A stretch of 21,546 nt of DNA from JAAYCI01 sp964370195. Its GTDB lineage: Bacteria > Bacillota > Clostridia > Oscillospirales > Ruminococcaceae. The notes under the pieces were generated by a model. It did no database searches, was not told the DNA's origin, and saw only the letters and a program-made list of their open reading frames with translations. The stretch covers positions 1-21,546 of the forward strand of contig CAYJIH010000032.1 in the NCBI GenBank assembly GCA_964370195.1, in the 5' to 3' direction. Of this stretch, positions 14,491 to 21,546 are shown in pieces (the stretch's first letter is position 1; every line of letters starts with the position of its first letter). The position numbers and the translations under genes were made by a program.

Positions 14491-16014
14491 ATGCGATACG
14501 TATTGGGAATCGACCTTGGAACTTCCGGCACGAAAACGGTTTTGTTTGATGAAGCCGGCAATAAAATTTCCAGCAGCACGGTAGAATATGAACTTATTCA
14601 ACCACACAATGGCTGGGCAGAACAGCGCCCAGAAGATTGGTGGAACGCCACTATTCTTACCATAAAACAATGCCTTGCACAAAGCGATGTACAACCGAAC
14701 GACATTGTGGGGCTAGGTATTTCCGGCCAGATGCATGGACTTGTGATGGTAGACAAAGACGGACAGGTTCTGCGCAATGCCATCCTTTGGTGCGACGGCA
14801 GAACTGGCAAGCAATGTGCTGAAATCACCGAAAAGGTGGGCGCACAGAAACTTATCGACATCACAGCTAACCCGGCACTTACCGGCTTTACTGCCGGAAA
14901 AGTGCTATGGGTGCGCGAAAACGAGCCAGAGTTATACGCAAAATGCCACCAAATTCTTTTGCCAAAAGACTATGTTCGCTACCGTTTAACAGGCTTATTT
15001 GGTACCGAAGCATCCGATGCATCTGGCACAAACTTGTTCGATGTAAAAAACAGAACATGGTCTTTGGAAGTGATGCAGCTTCTAGACATTGACGCACAAT
15101 TATTCCCACCATGCAAAGAGGCCGTGGACGTAGCAGGCACGGTTAGCGAGCAAGCATCCCTTGCAACAGGCCTTAGCCAAAGCACAAAAGTGTGTTTTGG
15201 CGGTGCCGACAATGCGTGTGCCGCCGTGGGCACCGGCGTTGTAAGTGAGGGAAAAGCTTTTACAACGCTTGGCACTTCAGGTGTTGTGTTTGCCCATAGC
15301 GATAAGCCGCAAATCGATTCTGCCGGCCGTGTACACACATTTTGTGCTGCTGTACCAAATGCATATACTGTGATGAGCTGCACTTTGGCTGCCGGGTTTT
15401 CTTTGAAATGGTTCAGAGATACCTTGTGTGTAAGTGAACAAGAGGTGGCCGGCCTTCTGCATTGCGACAGCTATGATTTACTAAATCAGGGCGTGGCATC
15501 CATTGAAATTGGCGCCAACAAATTGTTGTTTTTGCCCTATTTGATGGGCGAGCGTAGCCCCATTTTAGACGAAAAAGCACGCGGTGTATTTTTTGGTTTG
15601 TCTGGTGTGCACACAAAATACCACATGGTGCGCGCCATTATGGAAGGCGTGATGTACTCTCAGCGCCAGTGCCTTGATGTAATCAACGAGATGGGCGTAT
15701 TTCCAAATGAAATGTATGCCTGTGGCGGTGGCGGAAAAAGCGAGCTTTGGCGCCAGATGATGGCCGATGTGTATGAAAATGAAGTGATTATGGCCGAAAG
15801 TTCGGATGGTGCAGCACTTGGTGCAGCTATTTTGGCGGCTGTGGCGTGTGGCATATACAGCAGTGTGCCCAAAGCATGTGAAACACTTGTTGTGGAGAAA
15901 GGGCGTCAAAAACCCATCCCTCAAAACACCGAACAATATCGCCCCTATTATAAACTATATAAAACACTTTATCCCGCATTAAAAGAACCGTTCCATCGTT
16001 TGCATGCATTGTAA
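14491..16014 (+). CDS. xylB: Xylulokinase
   Basis: Phosphorylates D-xylulose to D-xylulose-5-phosphate with ATP, feeding the pentose phosphate or phosphoketolase route. A 507-residue FGGY-family kinase. The N-terminal domain begins YVLGIDLGTSGTKT, with the xylulokinase signature SGQMHGLV at 78-85 and WCDGRT at 100-105. The catalytic Asp240 lies in FGGADNACAAVGTG. The C-terminal ATP-binding part includes YACGGGGKSELWRQMMADV. The ATG at 14491 is chosen because AGAAAGG lies 10-11 nt upstream; the in-frame GTG at 14479 overlaps that site and would add four non-conserved residues. Last gene of the operon, followed by a strong terminator. Confidence 0.97.
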   Translation: MRYVLGIDLGTSGTKTVLFDEAGNKISSSTVEYELIQPHNGWAEQRPEDWWNATILTIKQCLAQSDVQPNDIVGLGISGQMHGLVMVDKDGQVLRNAILWCDGRTGKQCAEITEKVGAQKLIDITANPALTGFTAGKVLWVRENEPELYAKCHQILLPKDYVRYRLTGLFGTEASDASGTNLFDVKNRTWSLEVMQLLDIDAQLFPPCKEAVDVAGTVSEQASLATGLSQSTKVCFGGADNACAAVGTGVVSEGKAFTTLGTSGVVFAHSDKPQIDSAGRVHTFCAAVPNAYTVMSCTLAAGFSLKWFRDTLCVSEQEVAGLLHCDSYDLLNQGVASIEIGANKLLFLPYLMGERSPILDEKARGVFFGLSGVHTKYHMVRAIMEGVMYSQRQCLDVINEMGVFPNEMYACGGGGKSELWRQMMADVYENEVIMAESSDGAALGAAILAAVACGIYSSVPKACETLVVEKGRQKPIPQNTEQYRPYYKLYKTLYPALKEPFHRLHAL

Positions 16015-16025
16015 ATCAGCAAATA

Positions 16026-16066
16026 TATAAAGAGCCCCTTGGCCGTTGGCCAAGGGGCTCTTTATA
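16026..16066 (+). terminator. Terminator of the xylose operon
   Basis: Perfect 19-bp inverted repeat (16026-16044 and 16048-16066) with a 3-nt loop, GC-rich in the core and ending in CTTTATA. It begins 12 bases after the xylB stop. A minus-strand terminator lies 4 bp beyond, so the two converging units are insulated from each other. Confidence 0.88.
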
Positions 16067-16070
16067 GAAA

Positions 16071-16103
16071 AGGCAGAAACCCAATTTGGCTGGATTTCTG
16101 CCT
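16071..16103 (-). terminator. Terminator of the purine permease gene
   Basis: Arms 16071-16083 and 16091-16103 with a 7-nt loop. On the minus strand the single imperfect pair is a U-G wobble, and the stem is followed by TTTTC, whereas on the plus strand the same position is a mismatch. Orientation is therefore that of the minus-strand permease gene, which ends 24 bases earlier. Confidence 0.75.
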
Positions 16104-16127
16104 ATAAATAAACTTATCAATGTCTAT

Positions 16128-17579
16128 TTAATGTGTAAGCAAGAAGGTAAGTGCGAATAAAACACCCACAACCCATGTTGTAATGCTGATTTTTTTGCCT
16201 TCGCCCGAGAAGAGTGTGATAAAAATCCAAGAGAGAATGCCAAACCCAATACCAAACGAGATGTTATAAGTAAACGACATCATCGCCACTGTAAGGAAAG
16301 CCGGCACTGCCACTTCAATTTTTCCCCACTGTACATCTAAAACACCATTCATCATCAAAACACCTACGTAAATGAGAGCCGCAGCTGTTGCATAAGTTGG
16401 GATCAATTGTGCTACCGGTGCCAAGAACATTGCAATACCAAAAAATAGTGCAGTAAACATGGACGACAAGCCTGTTTTGCCACCTGCCACAACGCCGGCA
16501 GAGCTTTCAACGAAGCTTGTTACTGTAGAGGTACCTAAGATAGCTCCGGAAGTAGTTGCAATGGCGTCTGAAAGCATTGCACGGTTCATGTTGGGCACTT
16601 CGCCGTCTTTTGTAAGCAAGTCTCCACGGGCACATGCGCCGTAAAGGGTTCCCAGTGTGTCAAACATATCCACCATGCAAAAAGATAGCGCCGTTGTAGC
16701 AAACATAATGGCAAAGCCTGTAATACCATGCATCTCAATAAACGGTGCAAAATTAAAGCCCTCTGTAAACACTTTACCAAATGCCTGTGTAGAAAAATCC
16801 GAAAATGCAACGAATGGATTTAAACCAATGGTGCTTGCAAACCCATCATAGAAACCGGGCACTGTAAAGCCCAGCAAATAATACGCTGCGGTTCCGCCAA
16901 AAATGCCCCAAAGCACACTGCCCTTCACGTTTTTATACGTTAACACAGCAATCAAAATCACAGAGAAAATGGTAACAAGCATTGGCATAACATCTCCCCA
17001 AACCACAGGAATGGGCATACCGTCTGCATCAAATCCGCTGATGCCGCTGTACAAATTCATAGACCCCATTTTTACTTTTGTGGCGGCATCGCCTATAACA
17101 ATACCTGCATTTTGCAAACCAATAAATGCGATAAATAAGCCAATACCGGCAGGAATAGCCTTTCGCACTGCATCTGGGATGGCTTTGAATATCAATTTAC
17201 GCAAACCGGTAATCGTTAAAATAATAAAGATAATACCGTCGGCCAACACCAGCACCAATGCATTTGCATATGTAAGACCAAGGCCAACACATACGGTATA
17301 TACAAAAAATGCATTCAACCCCATGCCTGGCGCTTGTGCCAGCGGCAAATTTGCCAAAAGCCCAATCAAAACTGTGCCAATAACAGCTGCAAGCGCTGTG
17401 GTAACATACATAGCACCAAAGCTTACACCCAGTACATCCGTACCATCACCGAATGGATTTGAAAACATACCGGCGTTCACCATCAGTATGTAGGCCATCG
17501 CCATGAATGTAGTAAGACCCGCAATAAATTCCGTTTTTACATTTGTGCCATGTTCCTTCAACTTAAAATACTTTTCCAT
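16128..17579 (-). CDS. NCS2-family purine permease (AzgA/PbuG-like)
   Basis: A 483-residue membrane transporter for purine bases (hypoxanthine, guanine, adenine), probably by proton symport. The AzgA-type signature is clear: TEFIAGLTTFMAMAYILMVN (16-35), APGMGLNAFF (83-92), a late FCMVDMFDTLGTLYG and GTSTVTSFVESSAGVVAGGKTGL. Twelve or more hydrophobic segments span the whole length. AGGGGGA lies a few bases before the ATG; another ATG at 17583 is out of frame. A long leader of about 290 nt carries a guanine-class purine riboswitch, which supports guanine or hypoxanthine as substrate. It is not part of the xylose operon, which converges on it. Confidence 0.93.
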   Translation of the reverse strand: MEKYFKLKEHGTNVKTEFIAGLTTFMAMAYILMVNAGMFSNPFGDGTDVLGVSFGAMYVTTALAAVIGTVLIGLLANLPLAQAPGMGLNAFFVYTVCVGLGLTYANALVLVLADGIIFIILTITGLRKLIFKAIPDAVRKAIPAGIGLFIAFIGLQNAGIVIGDAATKVKMGSMNLYSGISGFDADGMPIPVVWGDVMPMLVTIFSVILIAVLTYKNVKGSVLWGIFGGTAAYYLLGFTVPGFYDGFASTIGLNPFVAFSDFSTQAFGKVFTEGFNFAPFIEMHGITGFAIMFATTALSFCMVDMFDTLGTLYGACARGDLLTKDGEVPNMNRAMLSDAIATTSGAILGTSTVTSFVESSAGVVAGGKTGLSSMFTALFFGIAMFLAPVAQLIPTYATAAALIYVGVLMMNGVLDVQWGKIEVAVPAFLTVAMMSFTYNISFGIGFGILSWIFITLFSGEGKKISITTWVVGVLFALTFLLTH

Positions 17580-17755
17580 TCATTGTTCCCCCTAGAATAG
17601 TTTTATGGTGAAAGGCACAGCCCATCCATGCCTTTATCCATCGAATCATCCATTGCACCCTATAGAAATCATTTTAATAACAATATCTATCGCACTCGAA
17701 GAGACTACCGTACATTTTATGGCATCATTTCGCATTACATGCCGGCATGAACAAT

Positions 17756-17801
17756 AAAAAAACCCACAAAAAAGACACTGAGGCCTTTCTTCGTAGGTGG
17801 G
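17756..17801 (-). terminator. Riboswitch-controlled terminator in the purine permease leader
   Basis: On the minus strand CCCAC pairs with GTGGG (plus-strand 17797-17801 and 17763-17767). A weaker A-rich helix (17785-17791 with 17768-17774) extends it past a 5-nt bulge, and a run of seven U follows. The 5' arm uses bases that are also needed for aptamer helix P3 (17798-17802), so terminator and aptamer exclude each other. Confidence 0.6.
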
Positions 17802-17853
17802 ATTTAGGCTCCCAGTAGAGACCCTCATGCCATAAAATATGAGGCTATACGAA
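17790..17853 (-). promoter_or_regulatory. Purine riboswitch aptamer, guanine/hypoxanthine class
   Basis: Read on the minus strand it has P1 (TTCGTA / TACGAA), P2 (CCTCAT / ATGAGG) with loop containing TATGG, junction GTCTCTAC (consensus GTTTCTAC), P3 (TGGGA / TCCCA) with loop GCCTAAA, and junction CCTACG. The ligand-contacting positions U22, U47, U51 and C74 by the xpt numbering are present, C74 giving guanine/hypoxanthine preference. Deviations from consensus include C at position 48, G at position 24, C at position 73 and a slightly longer L2. It sits between a consensus promoter and a purine permease gene, the expected context. Confidence 0.85.
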
Positions 17854-17877
17854 TAAAATATTGTAATTATTTTGTTT

Positions 17878-17907
17878 ATTATATACTAAAAAATGTATTT
17901 TTGTCAA
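17878..17907 (-). promoter_or_regulatory. Promoter of the riboswitch-purine permease unit
   Basis: On the minus strand TTGACA (17907-17902) and TATAAT (17883-17878) are both perfect, with an 18-bp spacer. Transcription should start about 20 bases before the aptamer. Between this promoter and the terminator at 18068 I see no gene; plus-strand frames there have no ribosome site. Confidence 0.85.
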
Positions 17908-18067
17908 GAAAAACAGTAAGTAGACGGAATTCTGTTTACTGGAGTAAAAGAAGACTGCAACAATGCATAGGCTTCCTGCCGCATTGCTACAACATCTTAC
18001 CCCAACCCTGCACAGACACCATCCCCCGAAACATTCAACTTGAAATCGGCCCTTCATTTATCCATCG

Positions 18068-18087
18068 AAAAAGCCCCCGAGGGGGCT
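18068..18087 (-). terminator. Terminator of the chagasin-like gene
   Basis: AGCCCCC-TC-GGGGGCT stem (on the minus strand, 18087-18072) running into five T (18072-18068), 21 bases past the stop of the I42 lipoprotein gene. The two-base centre means the real loop takes some of the outer pairs. Confidence 0.8.
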
Positions 18088-18108
18088 CTATAATCGACCA
18101 TCGTGCCA

Positions 18109-18552
18109 TCACAGCTCCAGCGGCCCTTCAAATACAGGTCGCGTACCGCCGTCTAAAATATTTTCTTCCTCACCAACAAGTGTGCATGTGCCATCTTCCT
18201 GCACCTCGAATGTATAGGTAGCCTCATACGCTTTCTCACCGCCCTCCCACGGACGCTCAAGCACAAATGTCACACGCACATCCCCTGCTTGCTGTGGTAC
18301 AAGCGTGTACCGAATCATCTGTCCTGCACCAACCACCATTTCCGAAGAAGATGTGGCGGAAACACCGTCCATTTCTTCACGCTGAATATCCATGCTGCCA
18401 CTTCCCTCTTGGCTCACTTGCCATGTATAACCTGTGGTGGCATTTTCTTCCATTTCAAAAACGGCCTGCTGCACCCCCTCATCACCAGAACATCCGCTAA
18501 AAACAAACAGCATCAAGCCTACACATAATAAACCAAACATACTTTTTTTCAC
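18109..18552 (-). CDS. Chagasin-family (I42) protease-inhibitor-like lipoprotein
   Basis: A 147-residue lipoprotein: signal peptide with lipobox FSGC (Cys21), then a single domain with the three conserved loops of the chagasin/I42 cysteine-protease inhibitors. These are NATTGYTW (37-44), VVGAGQ (73-78) and RPWE (100-103). Family members block papain-like proteases by inserting these loops in the active site. Here it would be held on the outside of the membrane, where it could protect the cell from host or neighbour proteases or restrain its own. The start is GTG, with AAAGGAG 8 nt upstream; the next in-frame ATG (residue 5) lacks a ribosome site. A single-gene unit with its own terminator. 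A C-terminal extension after about residue 120 is not part of the core fold. Confidence 0.88.
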   Translation of the reverse strand: MKKSMFGLLCVGLMLFVFSGCSGDEGVQQAVFEMEENATTGYTWQVSQEGSGSMDIQREEMDGVSATSSSEMVVGAGQMIRYTLVPQQAGDVRVTFVLERPWEGGEKAYEATYTFEVQEDGTCTLVGEEENILDGGTRPVFEGPLEL

Positions 18553-18585
18553 ATTCCCCGCTCCTTTCGTCTGTCTATTTTGATT

Positions 18586-18594
18586 ATTATATCA
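18586..18594 (-). promoter_or_regulatory. Extended -10 promoter for the I42 lipoprotein gene
   Basis: On the minus strand TGATATAAT (18594-18586) contains TG-N-TATAAT, with a perfect -10 hexamer about 34 bases before the GTG start codon. No good -35 is seen at 17 bp. Confidence 0.55.
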
Positions 18595-19055
18595 CACTTT
18601 ATATATAAGAATATATCCATCTTACCTAGCCATGAAAACATTTCATGTTTAACGCTTCCCTATGCACCTTTTGACGCTTTTGTATGAAGCCGTATCGATA
18701 CAATCTTTTCCTCTTTCTTTATTATCATCGTATACATTTCCAATGCTCATACTTCATGACCCCCCCTTATCTGAGAGAAAATTGCTCAGCATCATTATGG
18801 TGCACTTCGTAAAGATACCGCCAAAGAGAATCATATTTCACGAAATATAATATATGCTAAATTATTATATGTAATTATTAAATATATAATATCATCATAA
18901 ATAAAAAATAAATTTTAATCTTGTTTCAAAGGTTCCATTTGATCTCCCCCTTCCTTTCCCACGTTCTATTGTTTTTTATAAATTTCGACCATGCACACCA
19001 TTCAACATGGCTATTATCCTTTTCACAGAGGTCCCACATAAAATATCCAACCATA
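18595..19055. other. AT-rich intergenic spacer with several small dyads, no gene seen
   Basis: No frame here has a ribosome site and a plausible product. Visible structures are CATGAAA-ACA-TTTCATG (18631-18647), the palindrome GTATCGATAC (18692-18701) and ATATTTC-AC-GAAATAT (18833-18848), followed by a stretch at 18849-18920 that is almost pure A/T. The dyads differ from each other and could be regulator sites for either divergent flank. No tRNA or known RNA motif was recognised. Confidence 0.5.
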
Positions 19056-19088
19056 TTGACAATATTCTCTATATTTAATACAAATGTA

Positions 19089-19117
19089 TTGATATCATAC
19101 TGTATAAGAAATATAAT
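19089..19117 (+). promoter_or_regulatory. Promoter of the GGDEF/EAL gene
   Basis: TTGATA (19089-19094), a 17-bp spacer and a perfect TATAAT (19112-19117), about 67 bases before the start codon. An upstream TTGACA (19056-19061) with TACAAA 17 bp later is a weaker alternative. Confidence 0.7.
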
Positions 19118-19183
19118 ATATGTAGAGCAACCTTAATAAAGTAGCATAAAATGAACAATATTGAAAACGAAGGCTGTGACTGA

Positions 19184-21394
19184 ATGAAAACTAAACATGG
19201 AAAAGCTAGCATTGTTATCCTACTTCTTATCATCGTCGTTTTAAATATCCTCGCCGTTGTTTGGTTTAACAACCTTGTGTTCCGTGAACTTGAATCTTCT
19301 GCGCAATCATCCCTTGAAGATATGGCCAGTGAACAAAGCCGCGCCATCTCACTCATTGTCACGAACAAGCAAGACAATGTAAAAGGCATTGTGGATGTCA
19401 TCACATACATCGGCAACGACCCGGAAACCTTATTTTCCTCAATGGAAATATGGATAGAGGAATATGAAATTGAAACCCTTATTATAACGGATACCAACGG
19501 CCATGGAATTACTTCTACCGGCAGAACAGCCGATATTTCAAGCGAGCCCTATGTCGCGGCAGTAACACAAGGTGAAATTGTTTTAACAGATGTATACACG
19601 TCAAATTTCACCGGAAGCACTGTTCTTGCTGTAACAGCGCCCATTTATTATGAAGGTCGTGTGCAAGGCATAATTGTGGCCGAATATGATGTATATGAGC
19701 TAGCAAACTTACTGATAAGCACAACAGATAGCCGCGGCTCGTCTATGATTGTTAATTCGCATGGGGATATTTTGGTTCATACATATCCATTCCCCATCTC
19801 ATTTGAAAATTTTAGAACGGCATCGTTCGAAGACGGCCTAACATACGAAGACATTTTAAGCGACTTTGAAAATGGAACCCCTGGCGAAGTTGAATTTTCT
19901 ATTTCGGGCGACAAAAAGATGGGCAGATACATCCCTCTTGGAATCGAGGATTGGTCCTTATTTTTTGAAATATCCGAAGCTTCTTTAAACAACAGCGGGA
20001 ATACAATTACCATTGGCATGCTCATCATCAGTGTTAGCTTGCTTTTGGCATTTACGGTGCTTATTTTTTATATTTTGAAGCTTCGAAGCAAATCCATAAA
20101 AGAAATAGAAAAAACGGCCTACTACGATGAACTAACCGGTGTTTCAAACCTTGTTAAATTTAAAATGGATTTAGAAAAAATTCTAAAACAAAAAGATTTT
20201 AATAGCAGCAACTACTGCCTGGTTAAAGGTGATGTGGAGAATTTTAAGGTAATCAACGAGGTTTATGGCATTAAAGTGGGGGACAAGGTGATTTGTGAAA
20301 TCGCCCGCTTGGCAAAGCGCATCGGTGGCGAGCCACTTGAAATTGCCCGAACCGGCTCGGATGAATTTCTTGTGTTCGCAGACAAAGACAAGGTAAATGA
20401 GTTCTTTATGAAACGGCAACAATATAGCGATGCCATCAAAACAGCCGTTCCCGAAATAAAGAAACATGTATTAAAATACAGGTACGGCCGCTATTTCTTA
20501 AGCTCTGCGGAAACCGATGTGGATGATATGATCAATAAAGTAAGTATTGCCCATAGTTATGCCCGCTCAAAATCCGGTTGGGCTTTGTGGAATTATGATG
20601 AAAAGTTTACAAGCCATATGCTACGTATGACAGAGCTTACAAACAAAATGGAAGACGCTCTTAAACACAATGAATTCAAAATGTTTTTACAGCCAAAATA
20701 CGCCCCCAAAACAGGCGAACTTGTAGGGGCAGAAGCACTTGTGCGCTGGTTTGAACGCAACGGAAGCGTAATTTATCCGGGCGAGTTTATTCCTCTATTT
20801 GAGAAAAACGAATTTATCATAACATTAGACGAATTCATCTTCGATTCGGCCTGTTCATTTATTGCAAAACACCTACAAGAAAGAAAAAAATGCATTCCTA
20901 TATCGGTAAATTTCTCAAGACGTCATTTACAAAACCCAAAATTTGTGGAAAGGTTATGTGAAATTGCACAGCGCCACAATACCCCCACAAGCTATCTTGA
21001 AATAGAGCTTACAGAGACAACCGTTATAGAAAATATGGATATTTTAAGCCAAGTTGTTCACGATTTACACAGTGCAGGCTTTCATGTATCCATTGACGAC
21101 TTTGGCTCTGGCTATTCATCTCTTGGAATGCTTAAACACTCGCAATTTGATATCGTAAAATTAGATAGAAGCTTCTTTATTTATGAAGATGAAAAAGAAA
21201 GAGCAGCCGCCGAAACAGTGCTGCGAGGCATAATCAATCTCGTTACAAGTGTAGGATCTCGTATCGTGGCAGAAGGCATCGAACTTGAGGAACAAGTAGA
21301 ATTCTTACGTACAGTCGATTGTTACTCTATCCAAGGTTACTATTATGCAAAACCTATGTGCACGGATGACTTTGAACATTTGCTGAATACATAA
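19184..21394 (+). CDS. Membrane c-di-GMP signalling protein: extracellular sensor, degenerate GGDEF, intact EAL
   Basis: A 736-residue protein likely to degrade cyclic di-GMP. One helix at about 9-30 and a second at about 276-299 flank an extracellular domain of about 240 residues with Cache-type features (LIITDTNGHGITSTG, SEPYVAAVTQG, VLAVTAPIYYEGRVQGIIVAEYDV). The GGDEF domain (about 305-470) has GSDEF at 391-395, Glu in place of the second Asp of DxD (D350, E352) and Ile for the usual His (363), so cyclase activity is doubtful. The EAL domain (about 485-735) keeps all expected metal and catalytic residues: E517, N576, E608, D638, D639, K659, E698, Q717. Inferred role: phosphodiesterase controlled by an external ligand, with the GGDEF domain perhaps a GTP sensor. 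GAAGG lies 10 nt before the ATG. Single-gene unit with its own promoter and terminator. Confidence 0.93.
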   Translation: MKTKHGKASIVILLLIIVVLNILAVVWFNNLVFRELESSAQSSLEDMASEQSRAISLIVTNKQDNVKGIVDVITYIGNDPETLFSSMEIWIEEYEIETLIITDTNGHGITSTGRTADISSEPYVAAVTQGEIVLTDVYTSNFTGSTVLAVTAPIYYEGRVQGIIVAEYDVYELANLLISTTDSRGSSMIVNSHGDILVHTYPFPISFENFRTASFEDGLTYEDILSDFENGTPGEVEFSISGDKKMGRYIPLGIEDWSLFFEISEASLNNSGNTITIGMLIISVSLLLAFTVLIFYILKLRSKSIKEIEKTAYYDELTGVSNLVKFKMDLEKILKQKDFNSSNYCLVKGDVENFKVINEVYGIKVGDKVICEIARLAKRIGGEPLEIARTGSDEFLVFADKDKVNEFFMKRQQYSDAIKTAVPEIKKHVLKYRYGRYFLSSAETDVDDMINKVSIAHSYARSKSGWALWNYDEKFTSHMLRMTELTNKMEDALKHNEFKMFLQPKYAPKTGELVGAEALVRWFERNGSVIYPGEFIPLFEKNEFIITLDEFIFDSACSFIAKHLQERKKCIPISVNFSRRHLQNPKFVERLCEIAQRHNTPTSYLEIELTETTVIENMDILSQVVHDLHSAGFHVSIDDFGSGYSSLGMLKHSQFDIVKLDRSFFIYEDEKERAAAETVLRGIINLVTSVGSRIVAEGIELEEQVEFLRTVDCYSIQGYYYAKPMCTDDFEHLLNT

Positions 21395-21395
21395 A

Positions 21396-21438
21396 TATAA
21401 AAGCCTCCCTTGACCTATTGTCAAGAGAGGCTTTTATA
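21396..21438 (+). terminator. Terminator after the GGDEF/EAL gene
   Basis: Arms of 19 nt (21396-21414 and 21420-21438) with one mismatch and a 5-nt loop. It starts directly after the stop codon and ends in CTTTTATA. The A-rich left arm also gives a T-run on the other strand, so it may work both ways. Confidence 0.85.
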
Positions 21439-21546
21439 TTATGCAGTCAAACACGATAAAAAATTATACAAAACAGAATTGTAGCATTTTAAAAACGGTA
21501 GTTACCCAGCTATAAAATCGACCATACAATGATGCTCATTTTATGC
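21439..21546. other. AT-rich end of window, nothing recognised
   Basis: The last 108 bases hold no reading frame of note, no clear promoter and no structure that I can support. Confidence 0.4.

Noticed and set aside
16903..17493. Plus-strand frame of 196 codons opposite the purine permease
   Set aside because: Low-complexity Ile/Pro/Thr/Asn product that mirrors a transmembrane gene on the other strand; no ribosome site.
17611..17635. Second terminator in the purine permease leader (7-bp stem AAAGGCA / TGCCTTT)
   Set aside because: No U-run follows on the minus strand, and the stem is short with an 11-nt loop.
17901..18221. Plus-strand frame of 106 codons over the region upstream of the riboswitch
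   Set aside because: It begins in the riboswitch promoter, crosses the I42 terminator and overlaps the I42 gene antisense; no ribosome site.
18561..19183. Mobile element or att site in the AT-rich spacer
   Set aside because: No transposase or integrase frame, no terminal inverted repeats and no target duplication seen; low GC alone is not enough.

Overview
The window looks like chromosome of an anaerobic, Gram-positive member of the Firmicutes, most likely class Clostridia. The grounds are strong AGGAGG-type ribosome sites, lipobox signal peptides, a purine riboswitch, hairpin-plus-T terminators, and families typical of anaerobes (iron-sulfur flavoproteins, uroporphyrinogen-decarboxylase-like methyltransferase-fold proteins, a CCG-domain iron-sulfur protein, a class II xylose isomerase). 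No phage, transposon, tRNA, rRNA or CRISPR sequence was seen. No database search was possible, so family names rest on recognised motifs.

Layout. Positions 2-658 hold the 3' end of a large surface protein that enters the window through 18-bp tandem repeats coding for a Thr/Asp/Glu-rich stalk. A bidirectional terminator (764-805) separates it from a minus-strand group: a CCG-type Fe-S protein (2757-3740), then a tightly coupled pair of double-rhodanese lipoprotein (1674-2576) and TVP38/TMEM64 membrane protein (941-1669).

Positions 4005-16066 form one plus-strand unit of 11 genes behind one well-formed promoter, whose start region overlaps a perfect 12-bp palindrome. Order: sugar-binding lipoprotein, two ABC permeases, LacI-family regulator, a five-gene cassette of unassigned function (SLH-like/TIGR03792-like fusion, two compact-Cys flavoproteins, a URO-D family protein, a RibD-C-like reductase), then xylA and xylB. 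Xylose isomerase and xylulokinase fix the end of the pathway as D-xylose to D-xylulose to D-xylulose-5-phosphate. The cassette between regulator and xylA is the most interesting part: it suggests that the imported compound is not plain xylose, or that a redox or group-transfer step is tied to pentose use. No glycosidase and no transporter ATPase is encoded here.

Positions 16071-17907 hold a minus-strand NCS2/AzgA-type purine permease with consensus promoter, a guanine-class purine riboswitch and a terminator that shares bases with the aptamer; this geometry predicts a switch turned on by ligand. Then come a minus-strand lipoprotein of the chagasin (I42) protease-inhibitor family (18109-18552), an AT-rich spacer of about 0.6 kb with several dyads, and a plus-strand membrane sensor with degenerate GGDEF and intact EAL domains (19184-21394), closed by a strong terminator.
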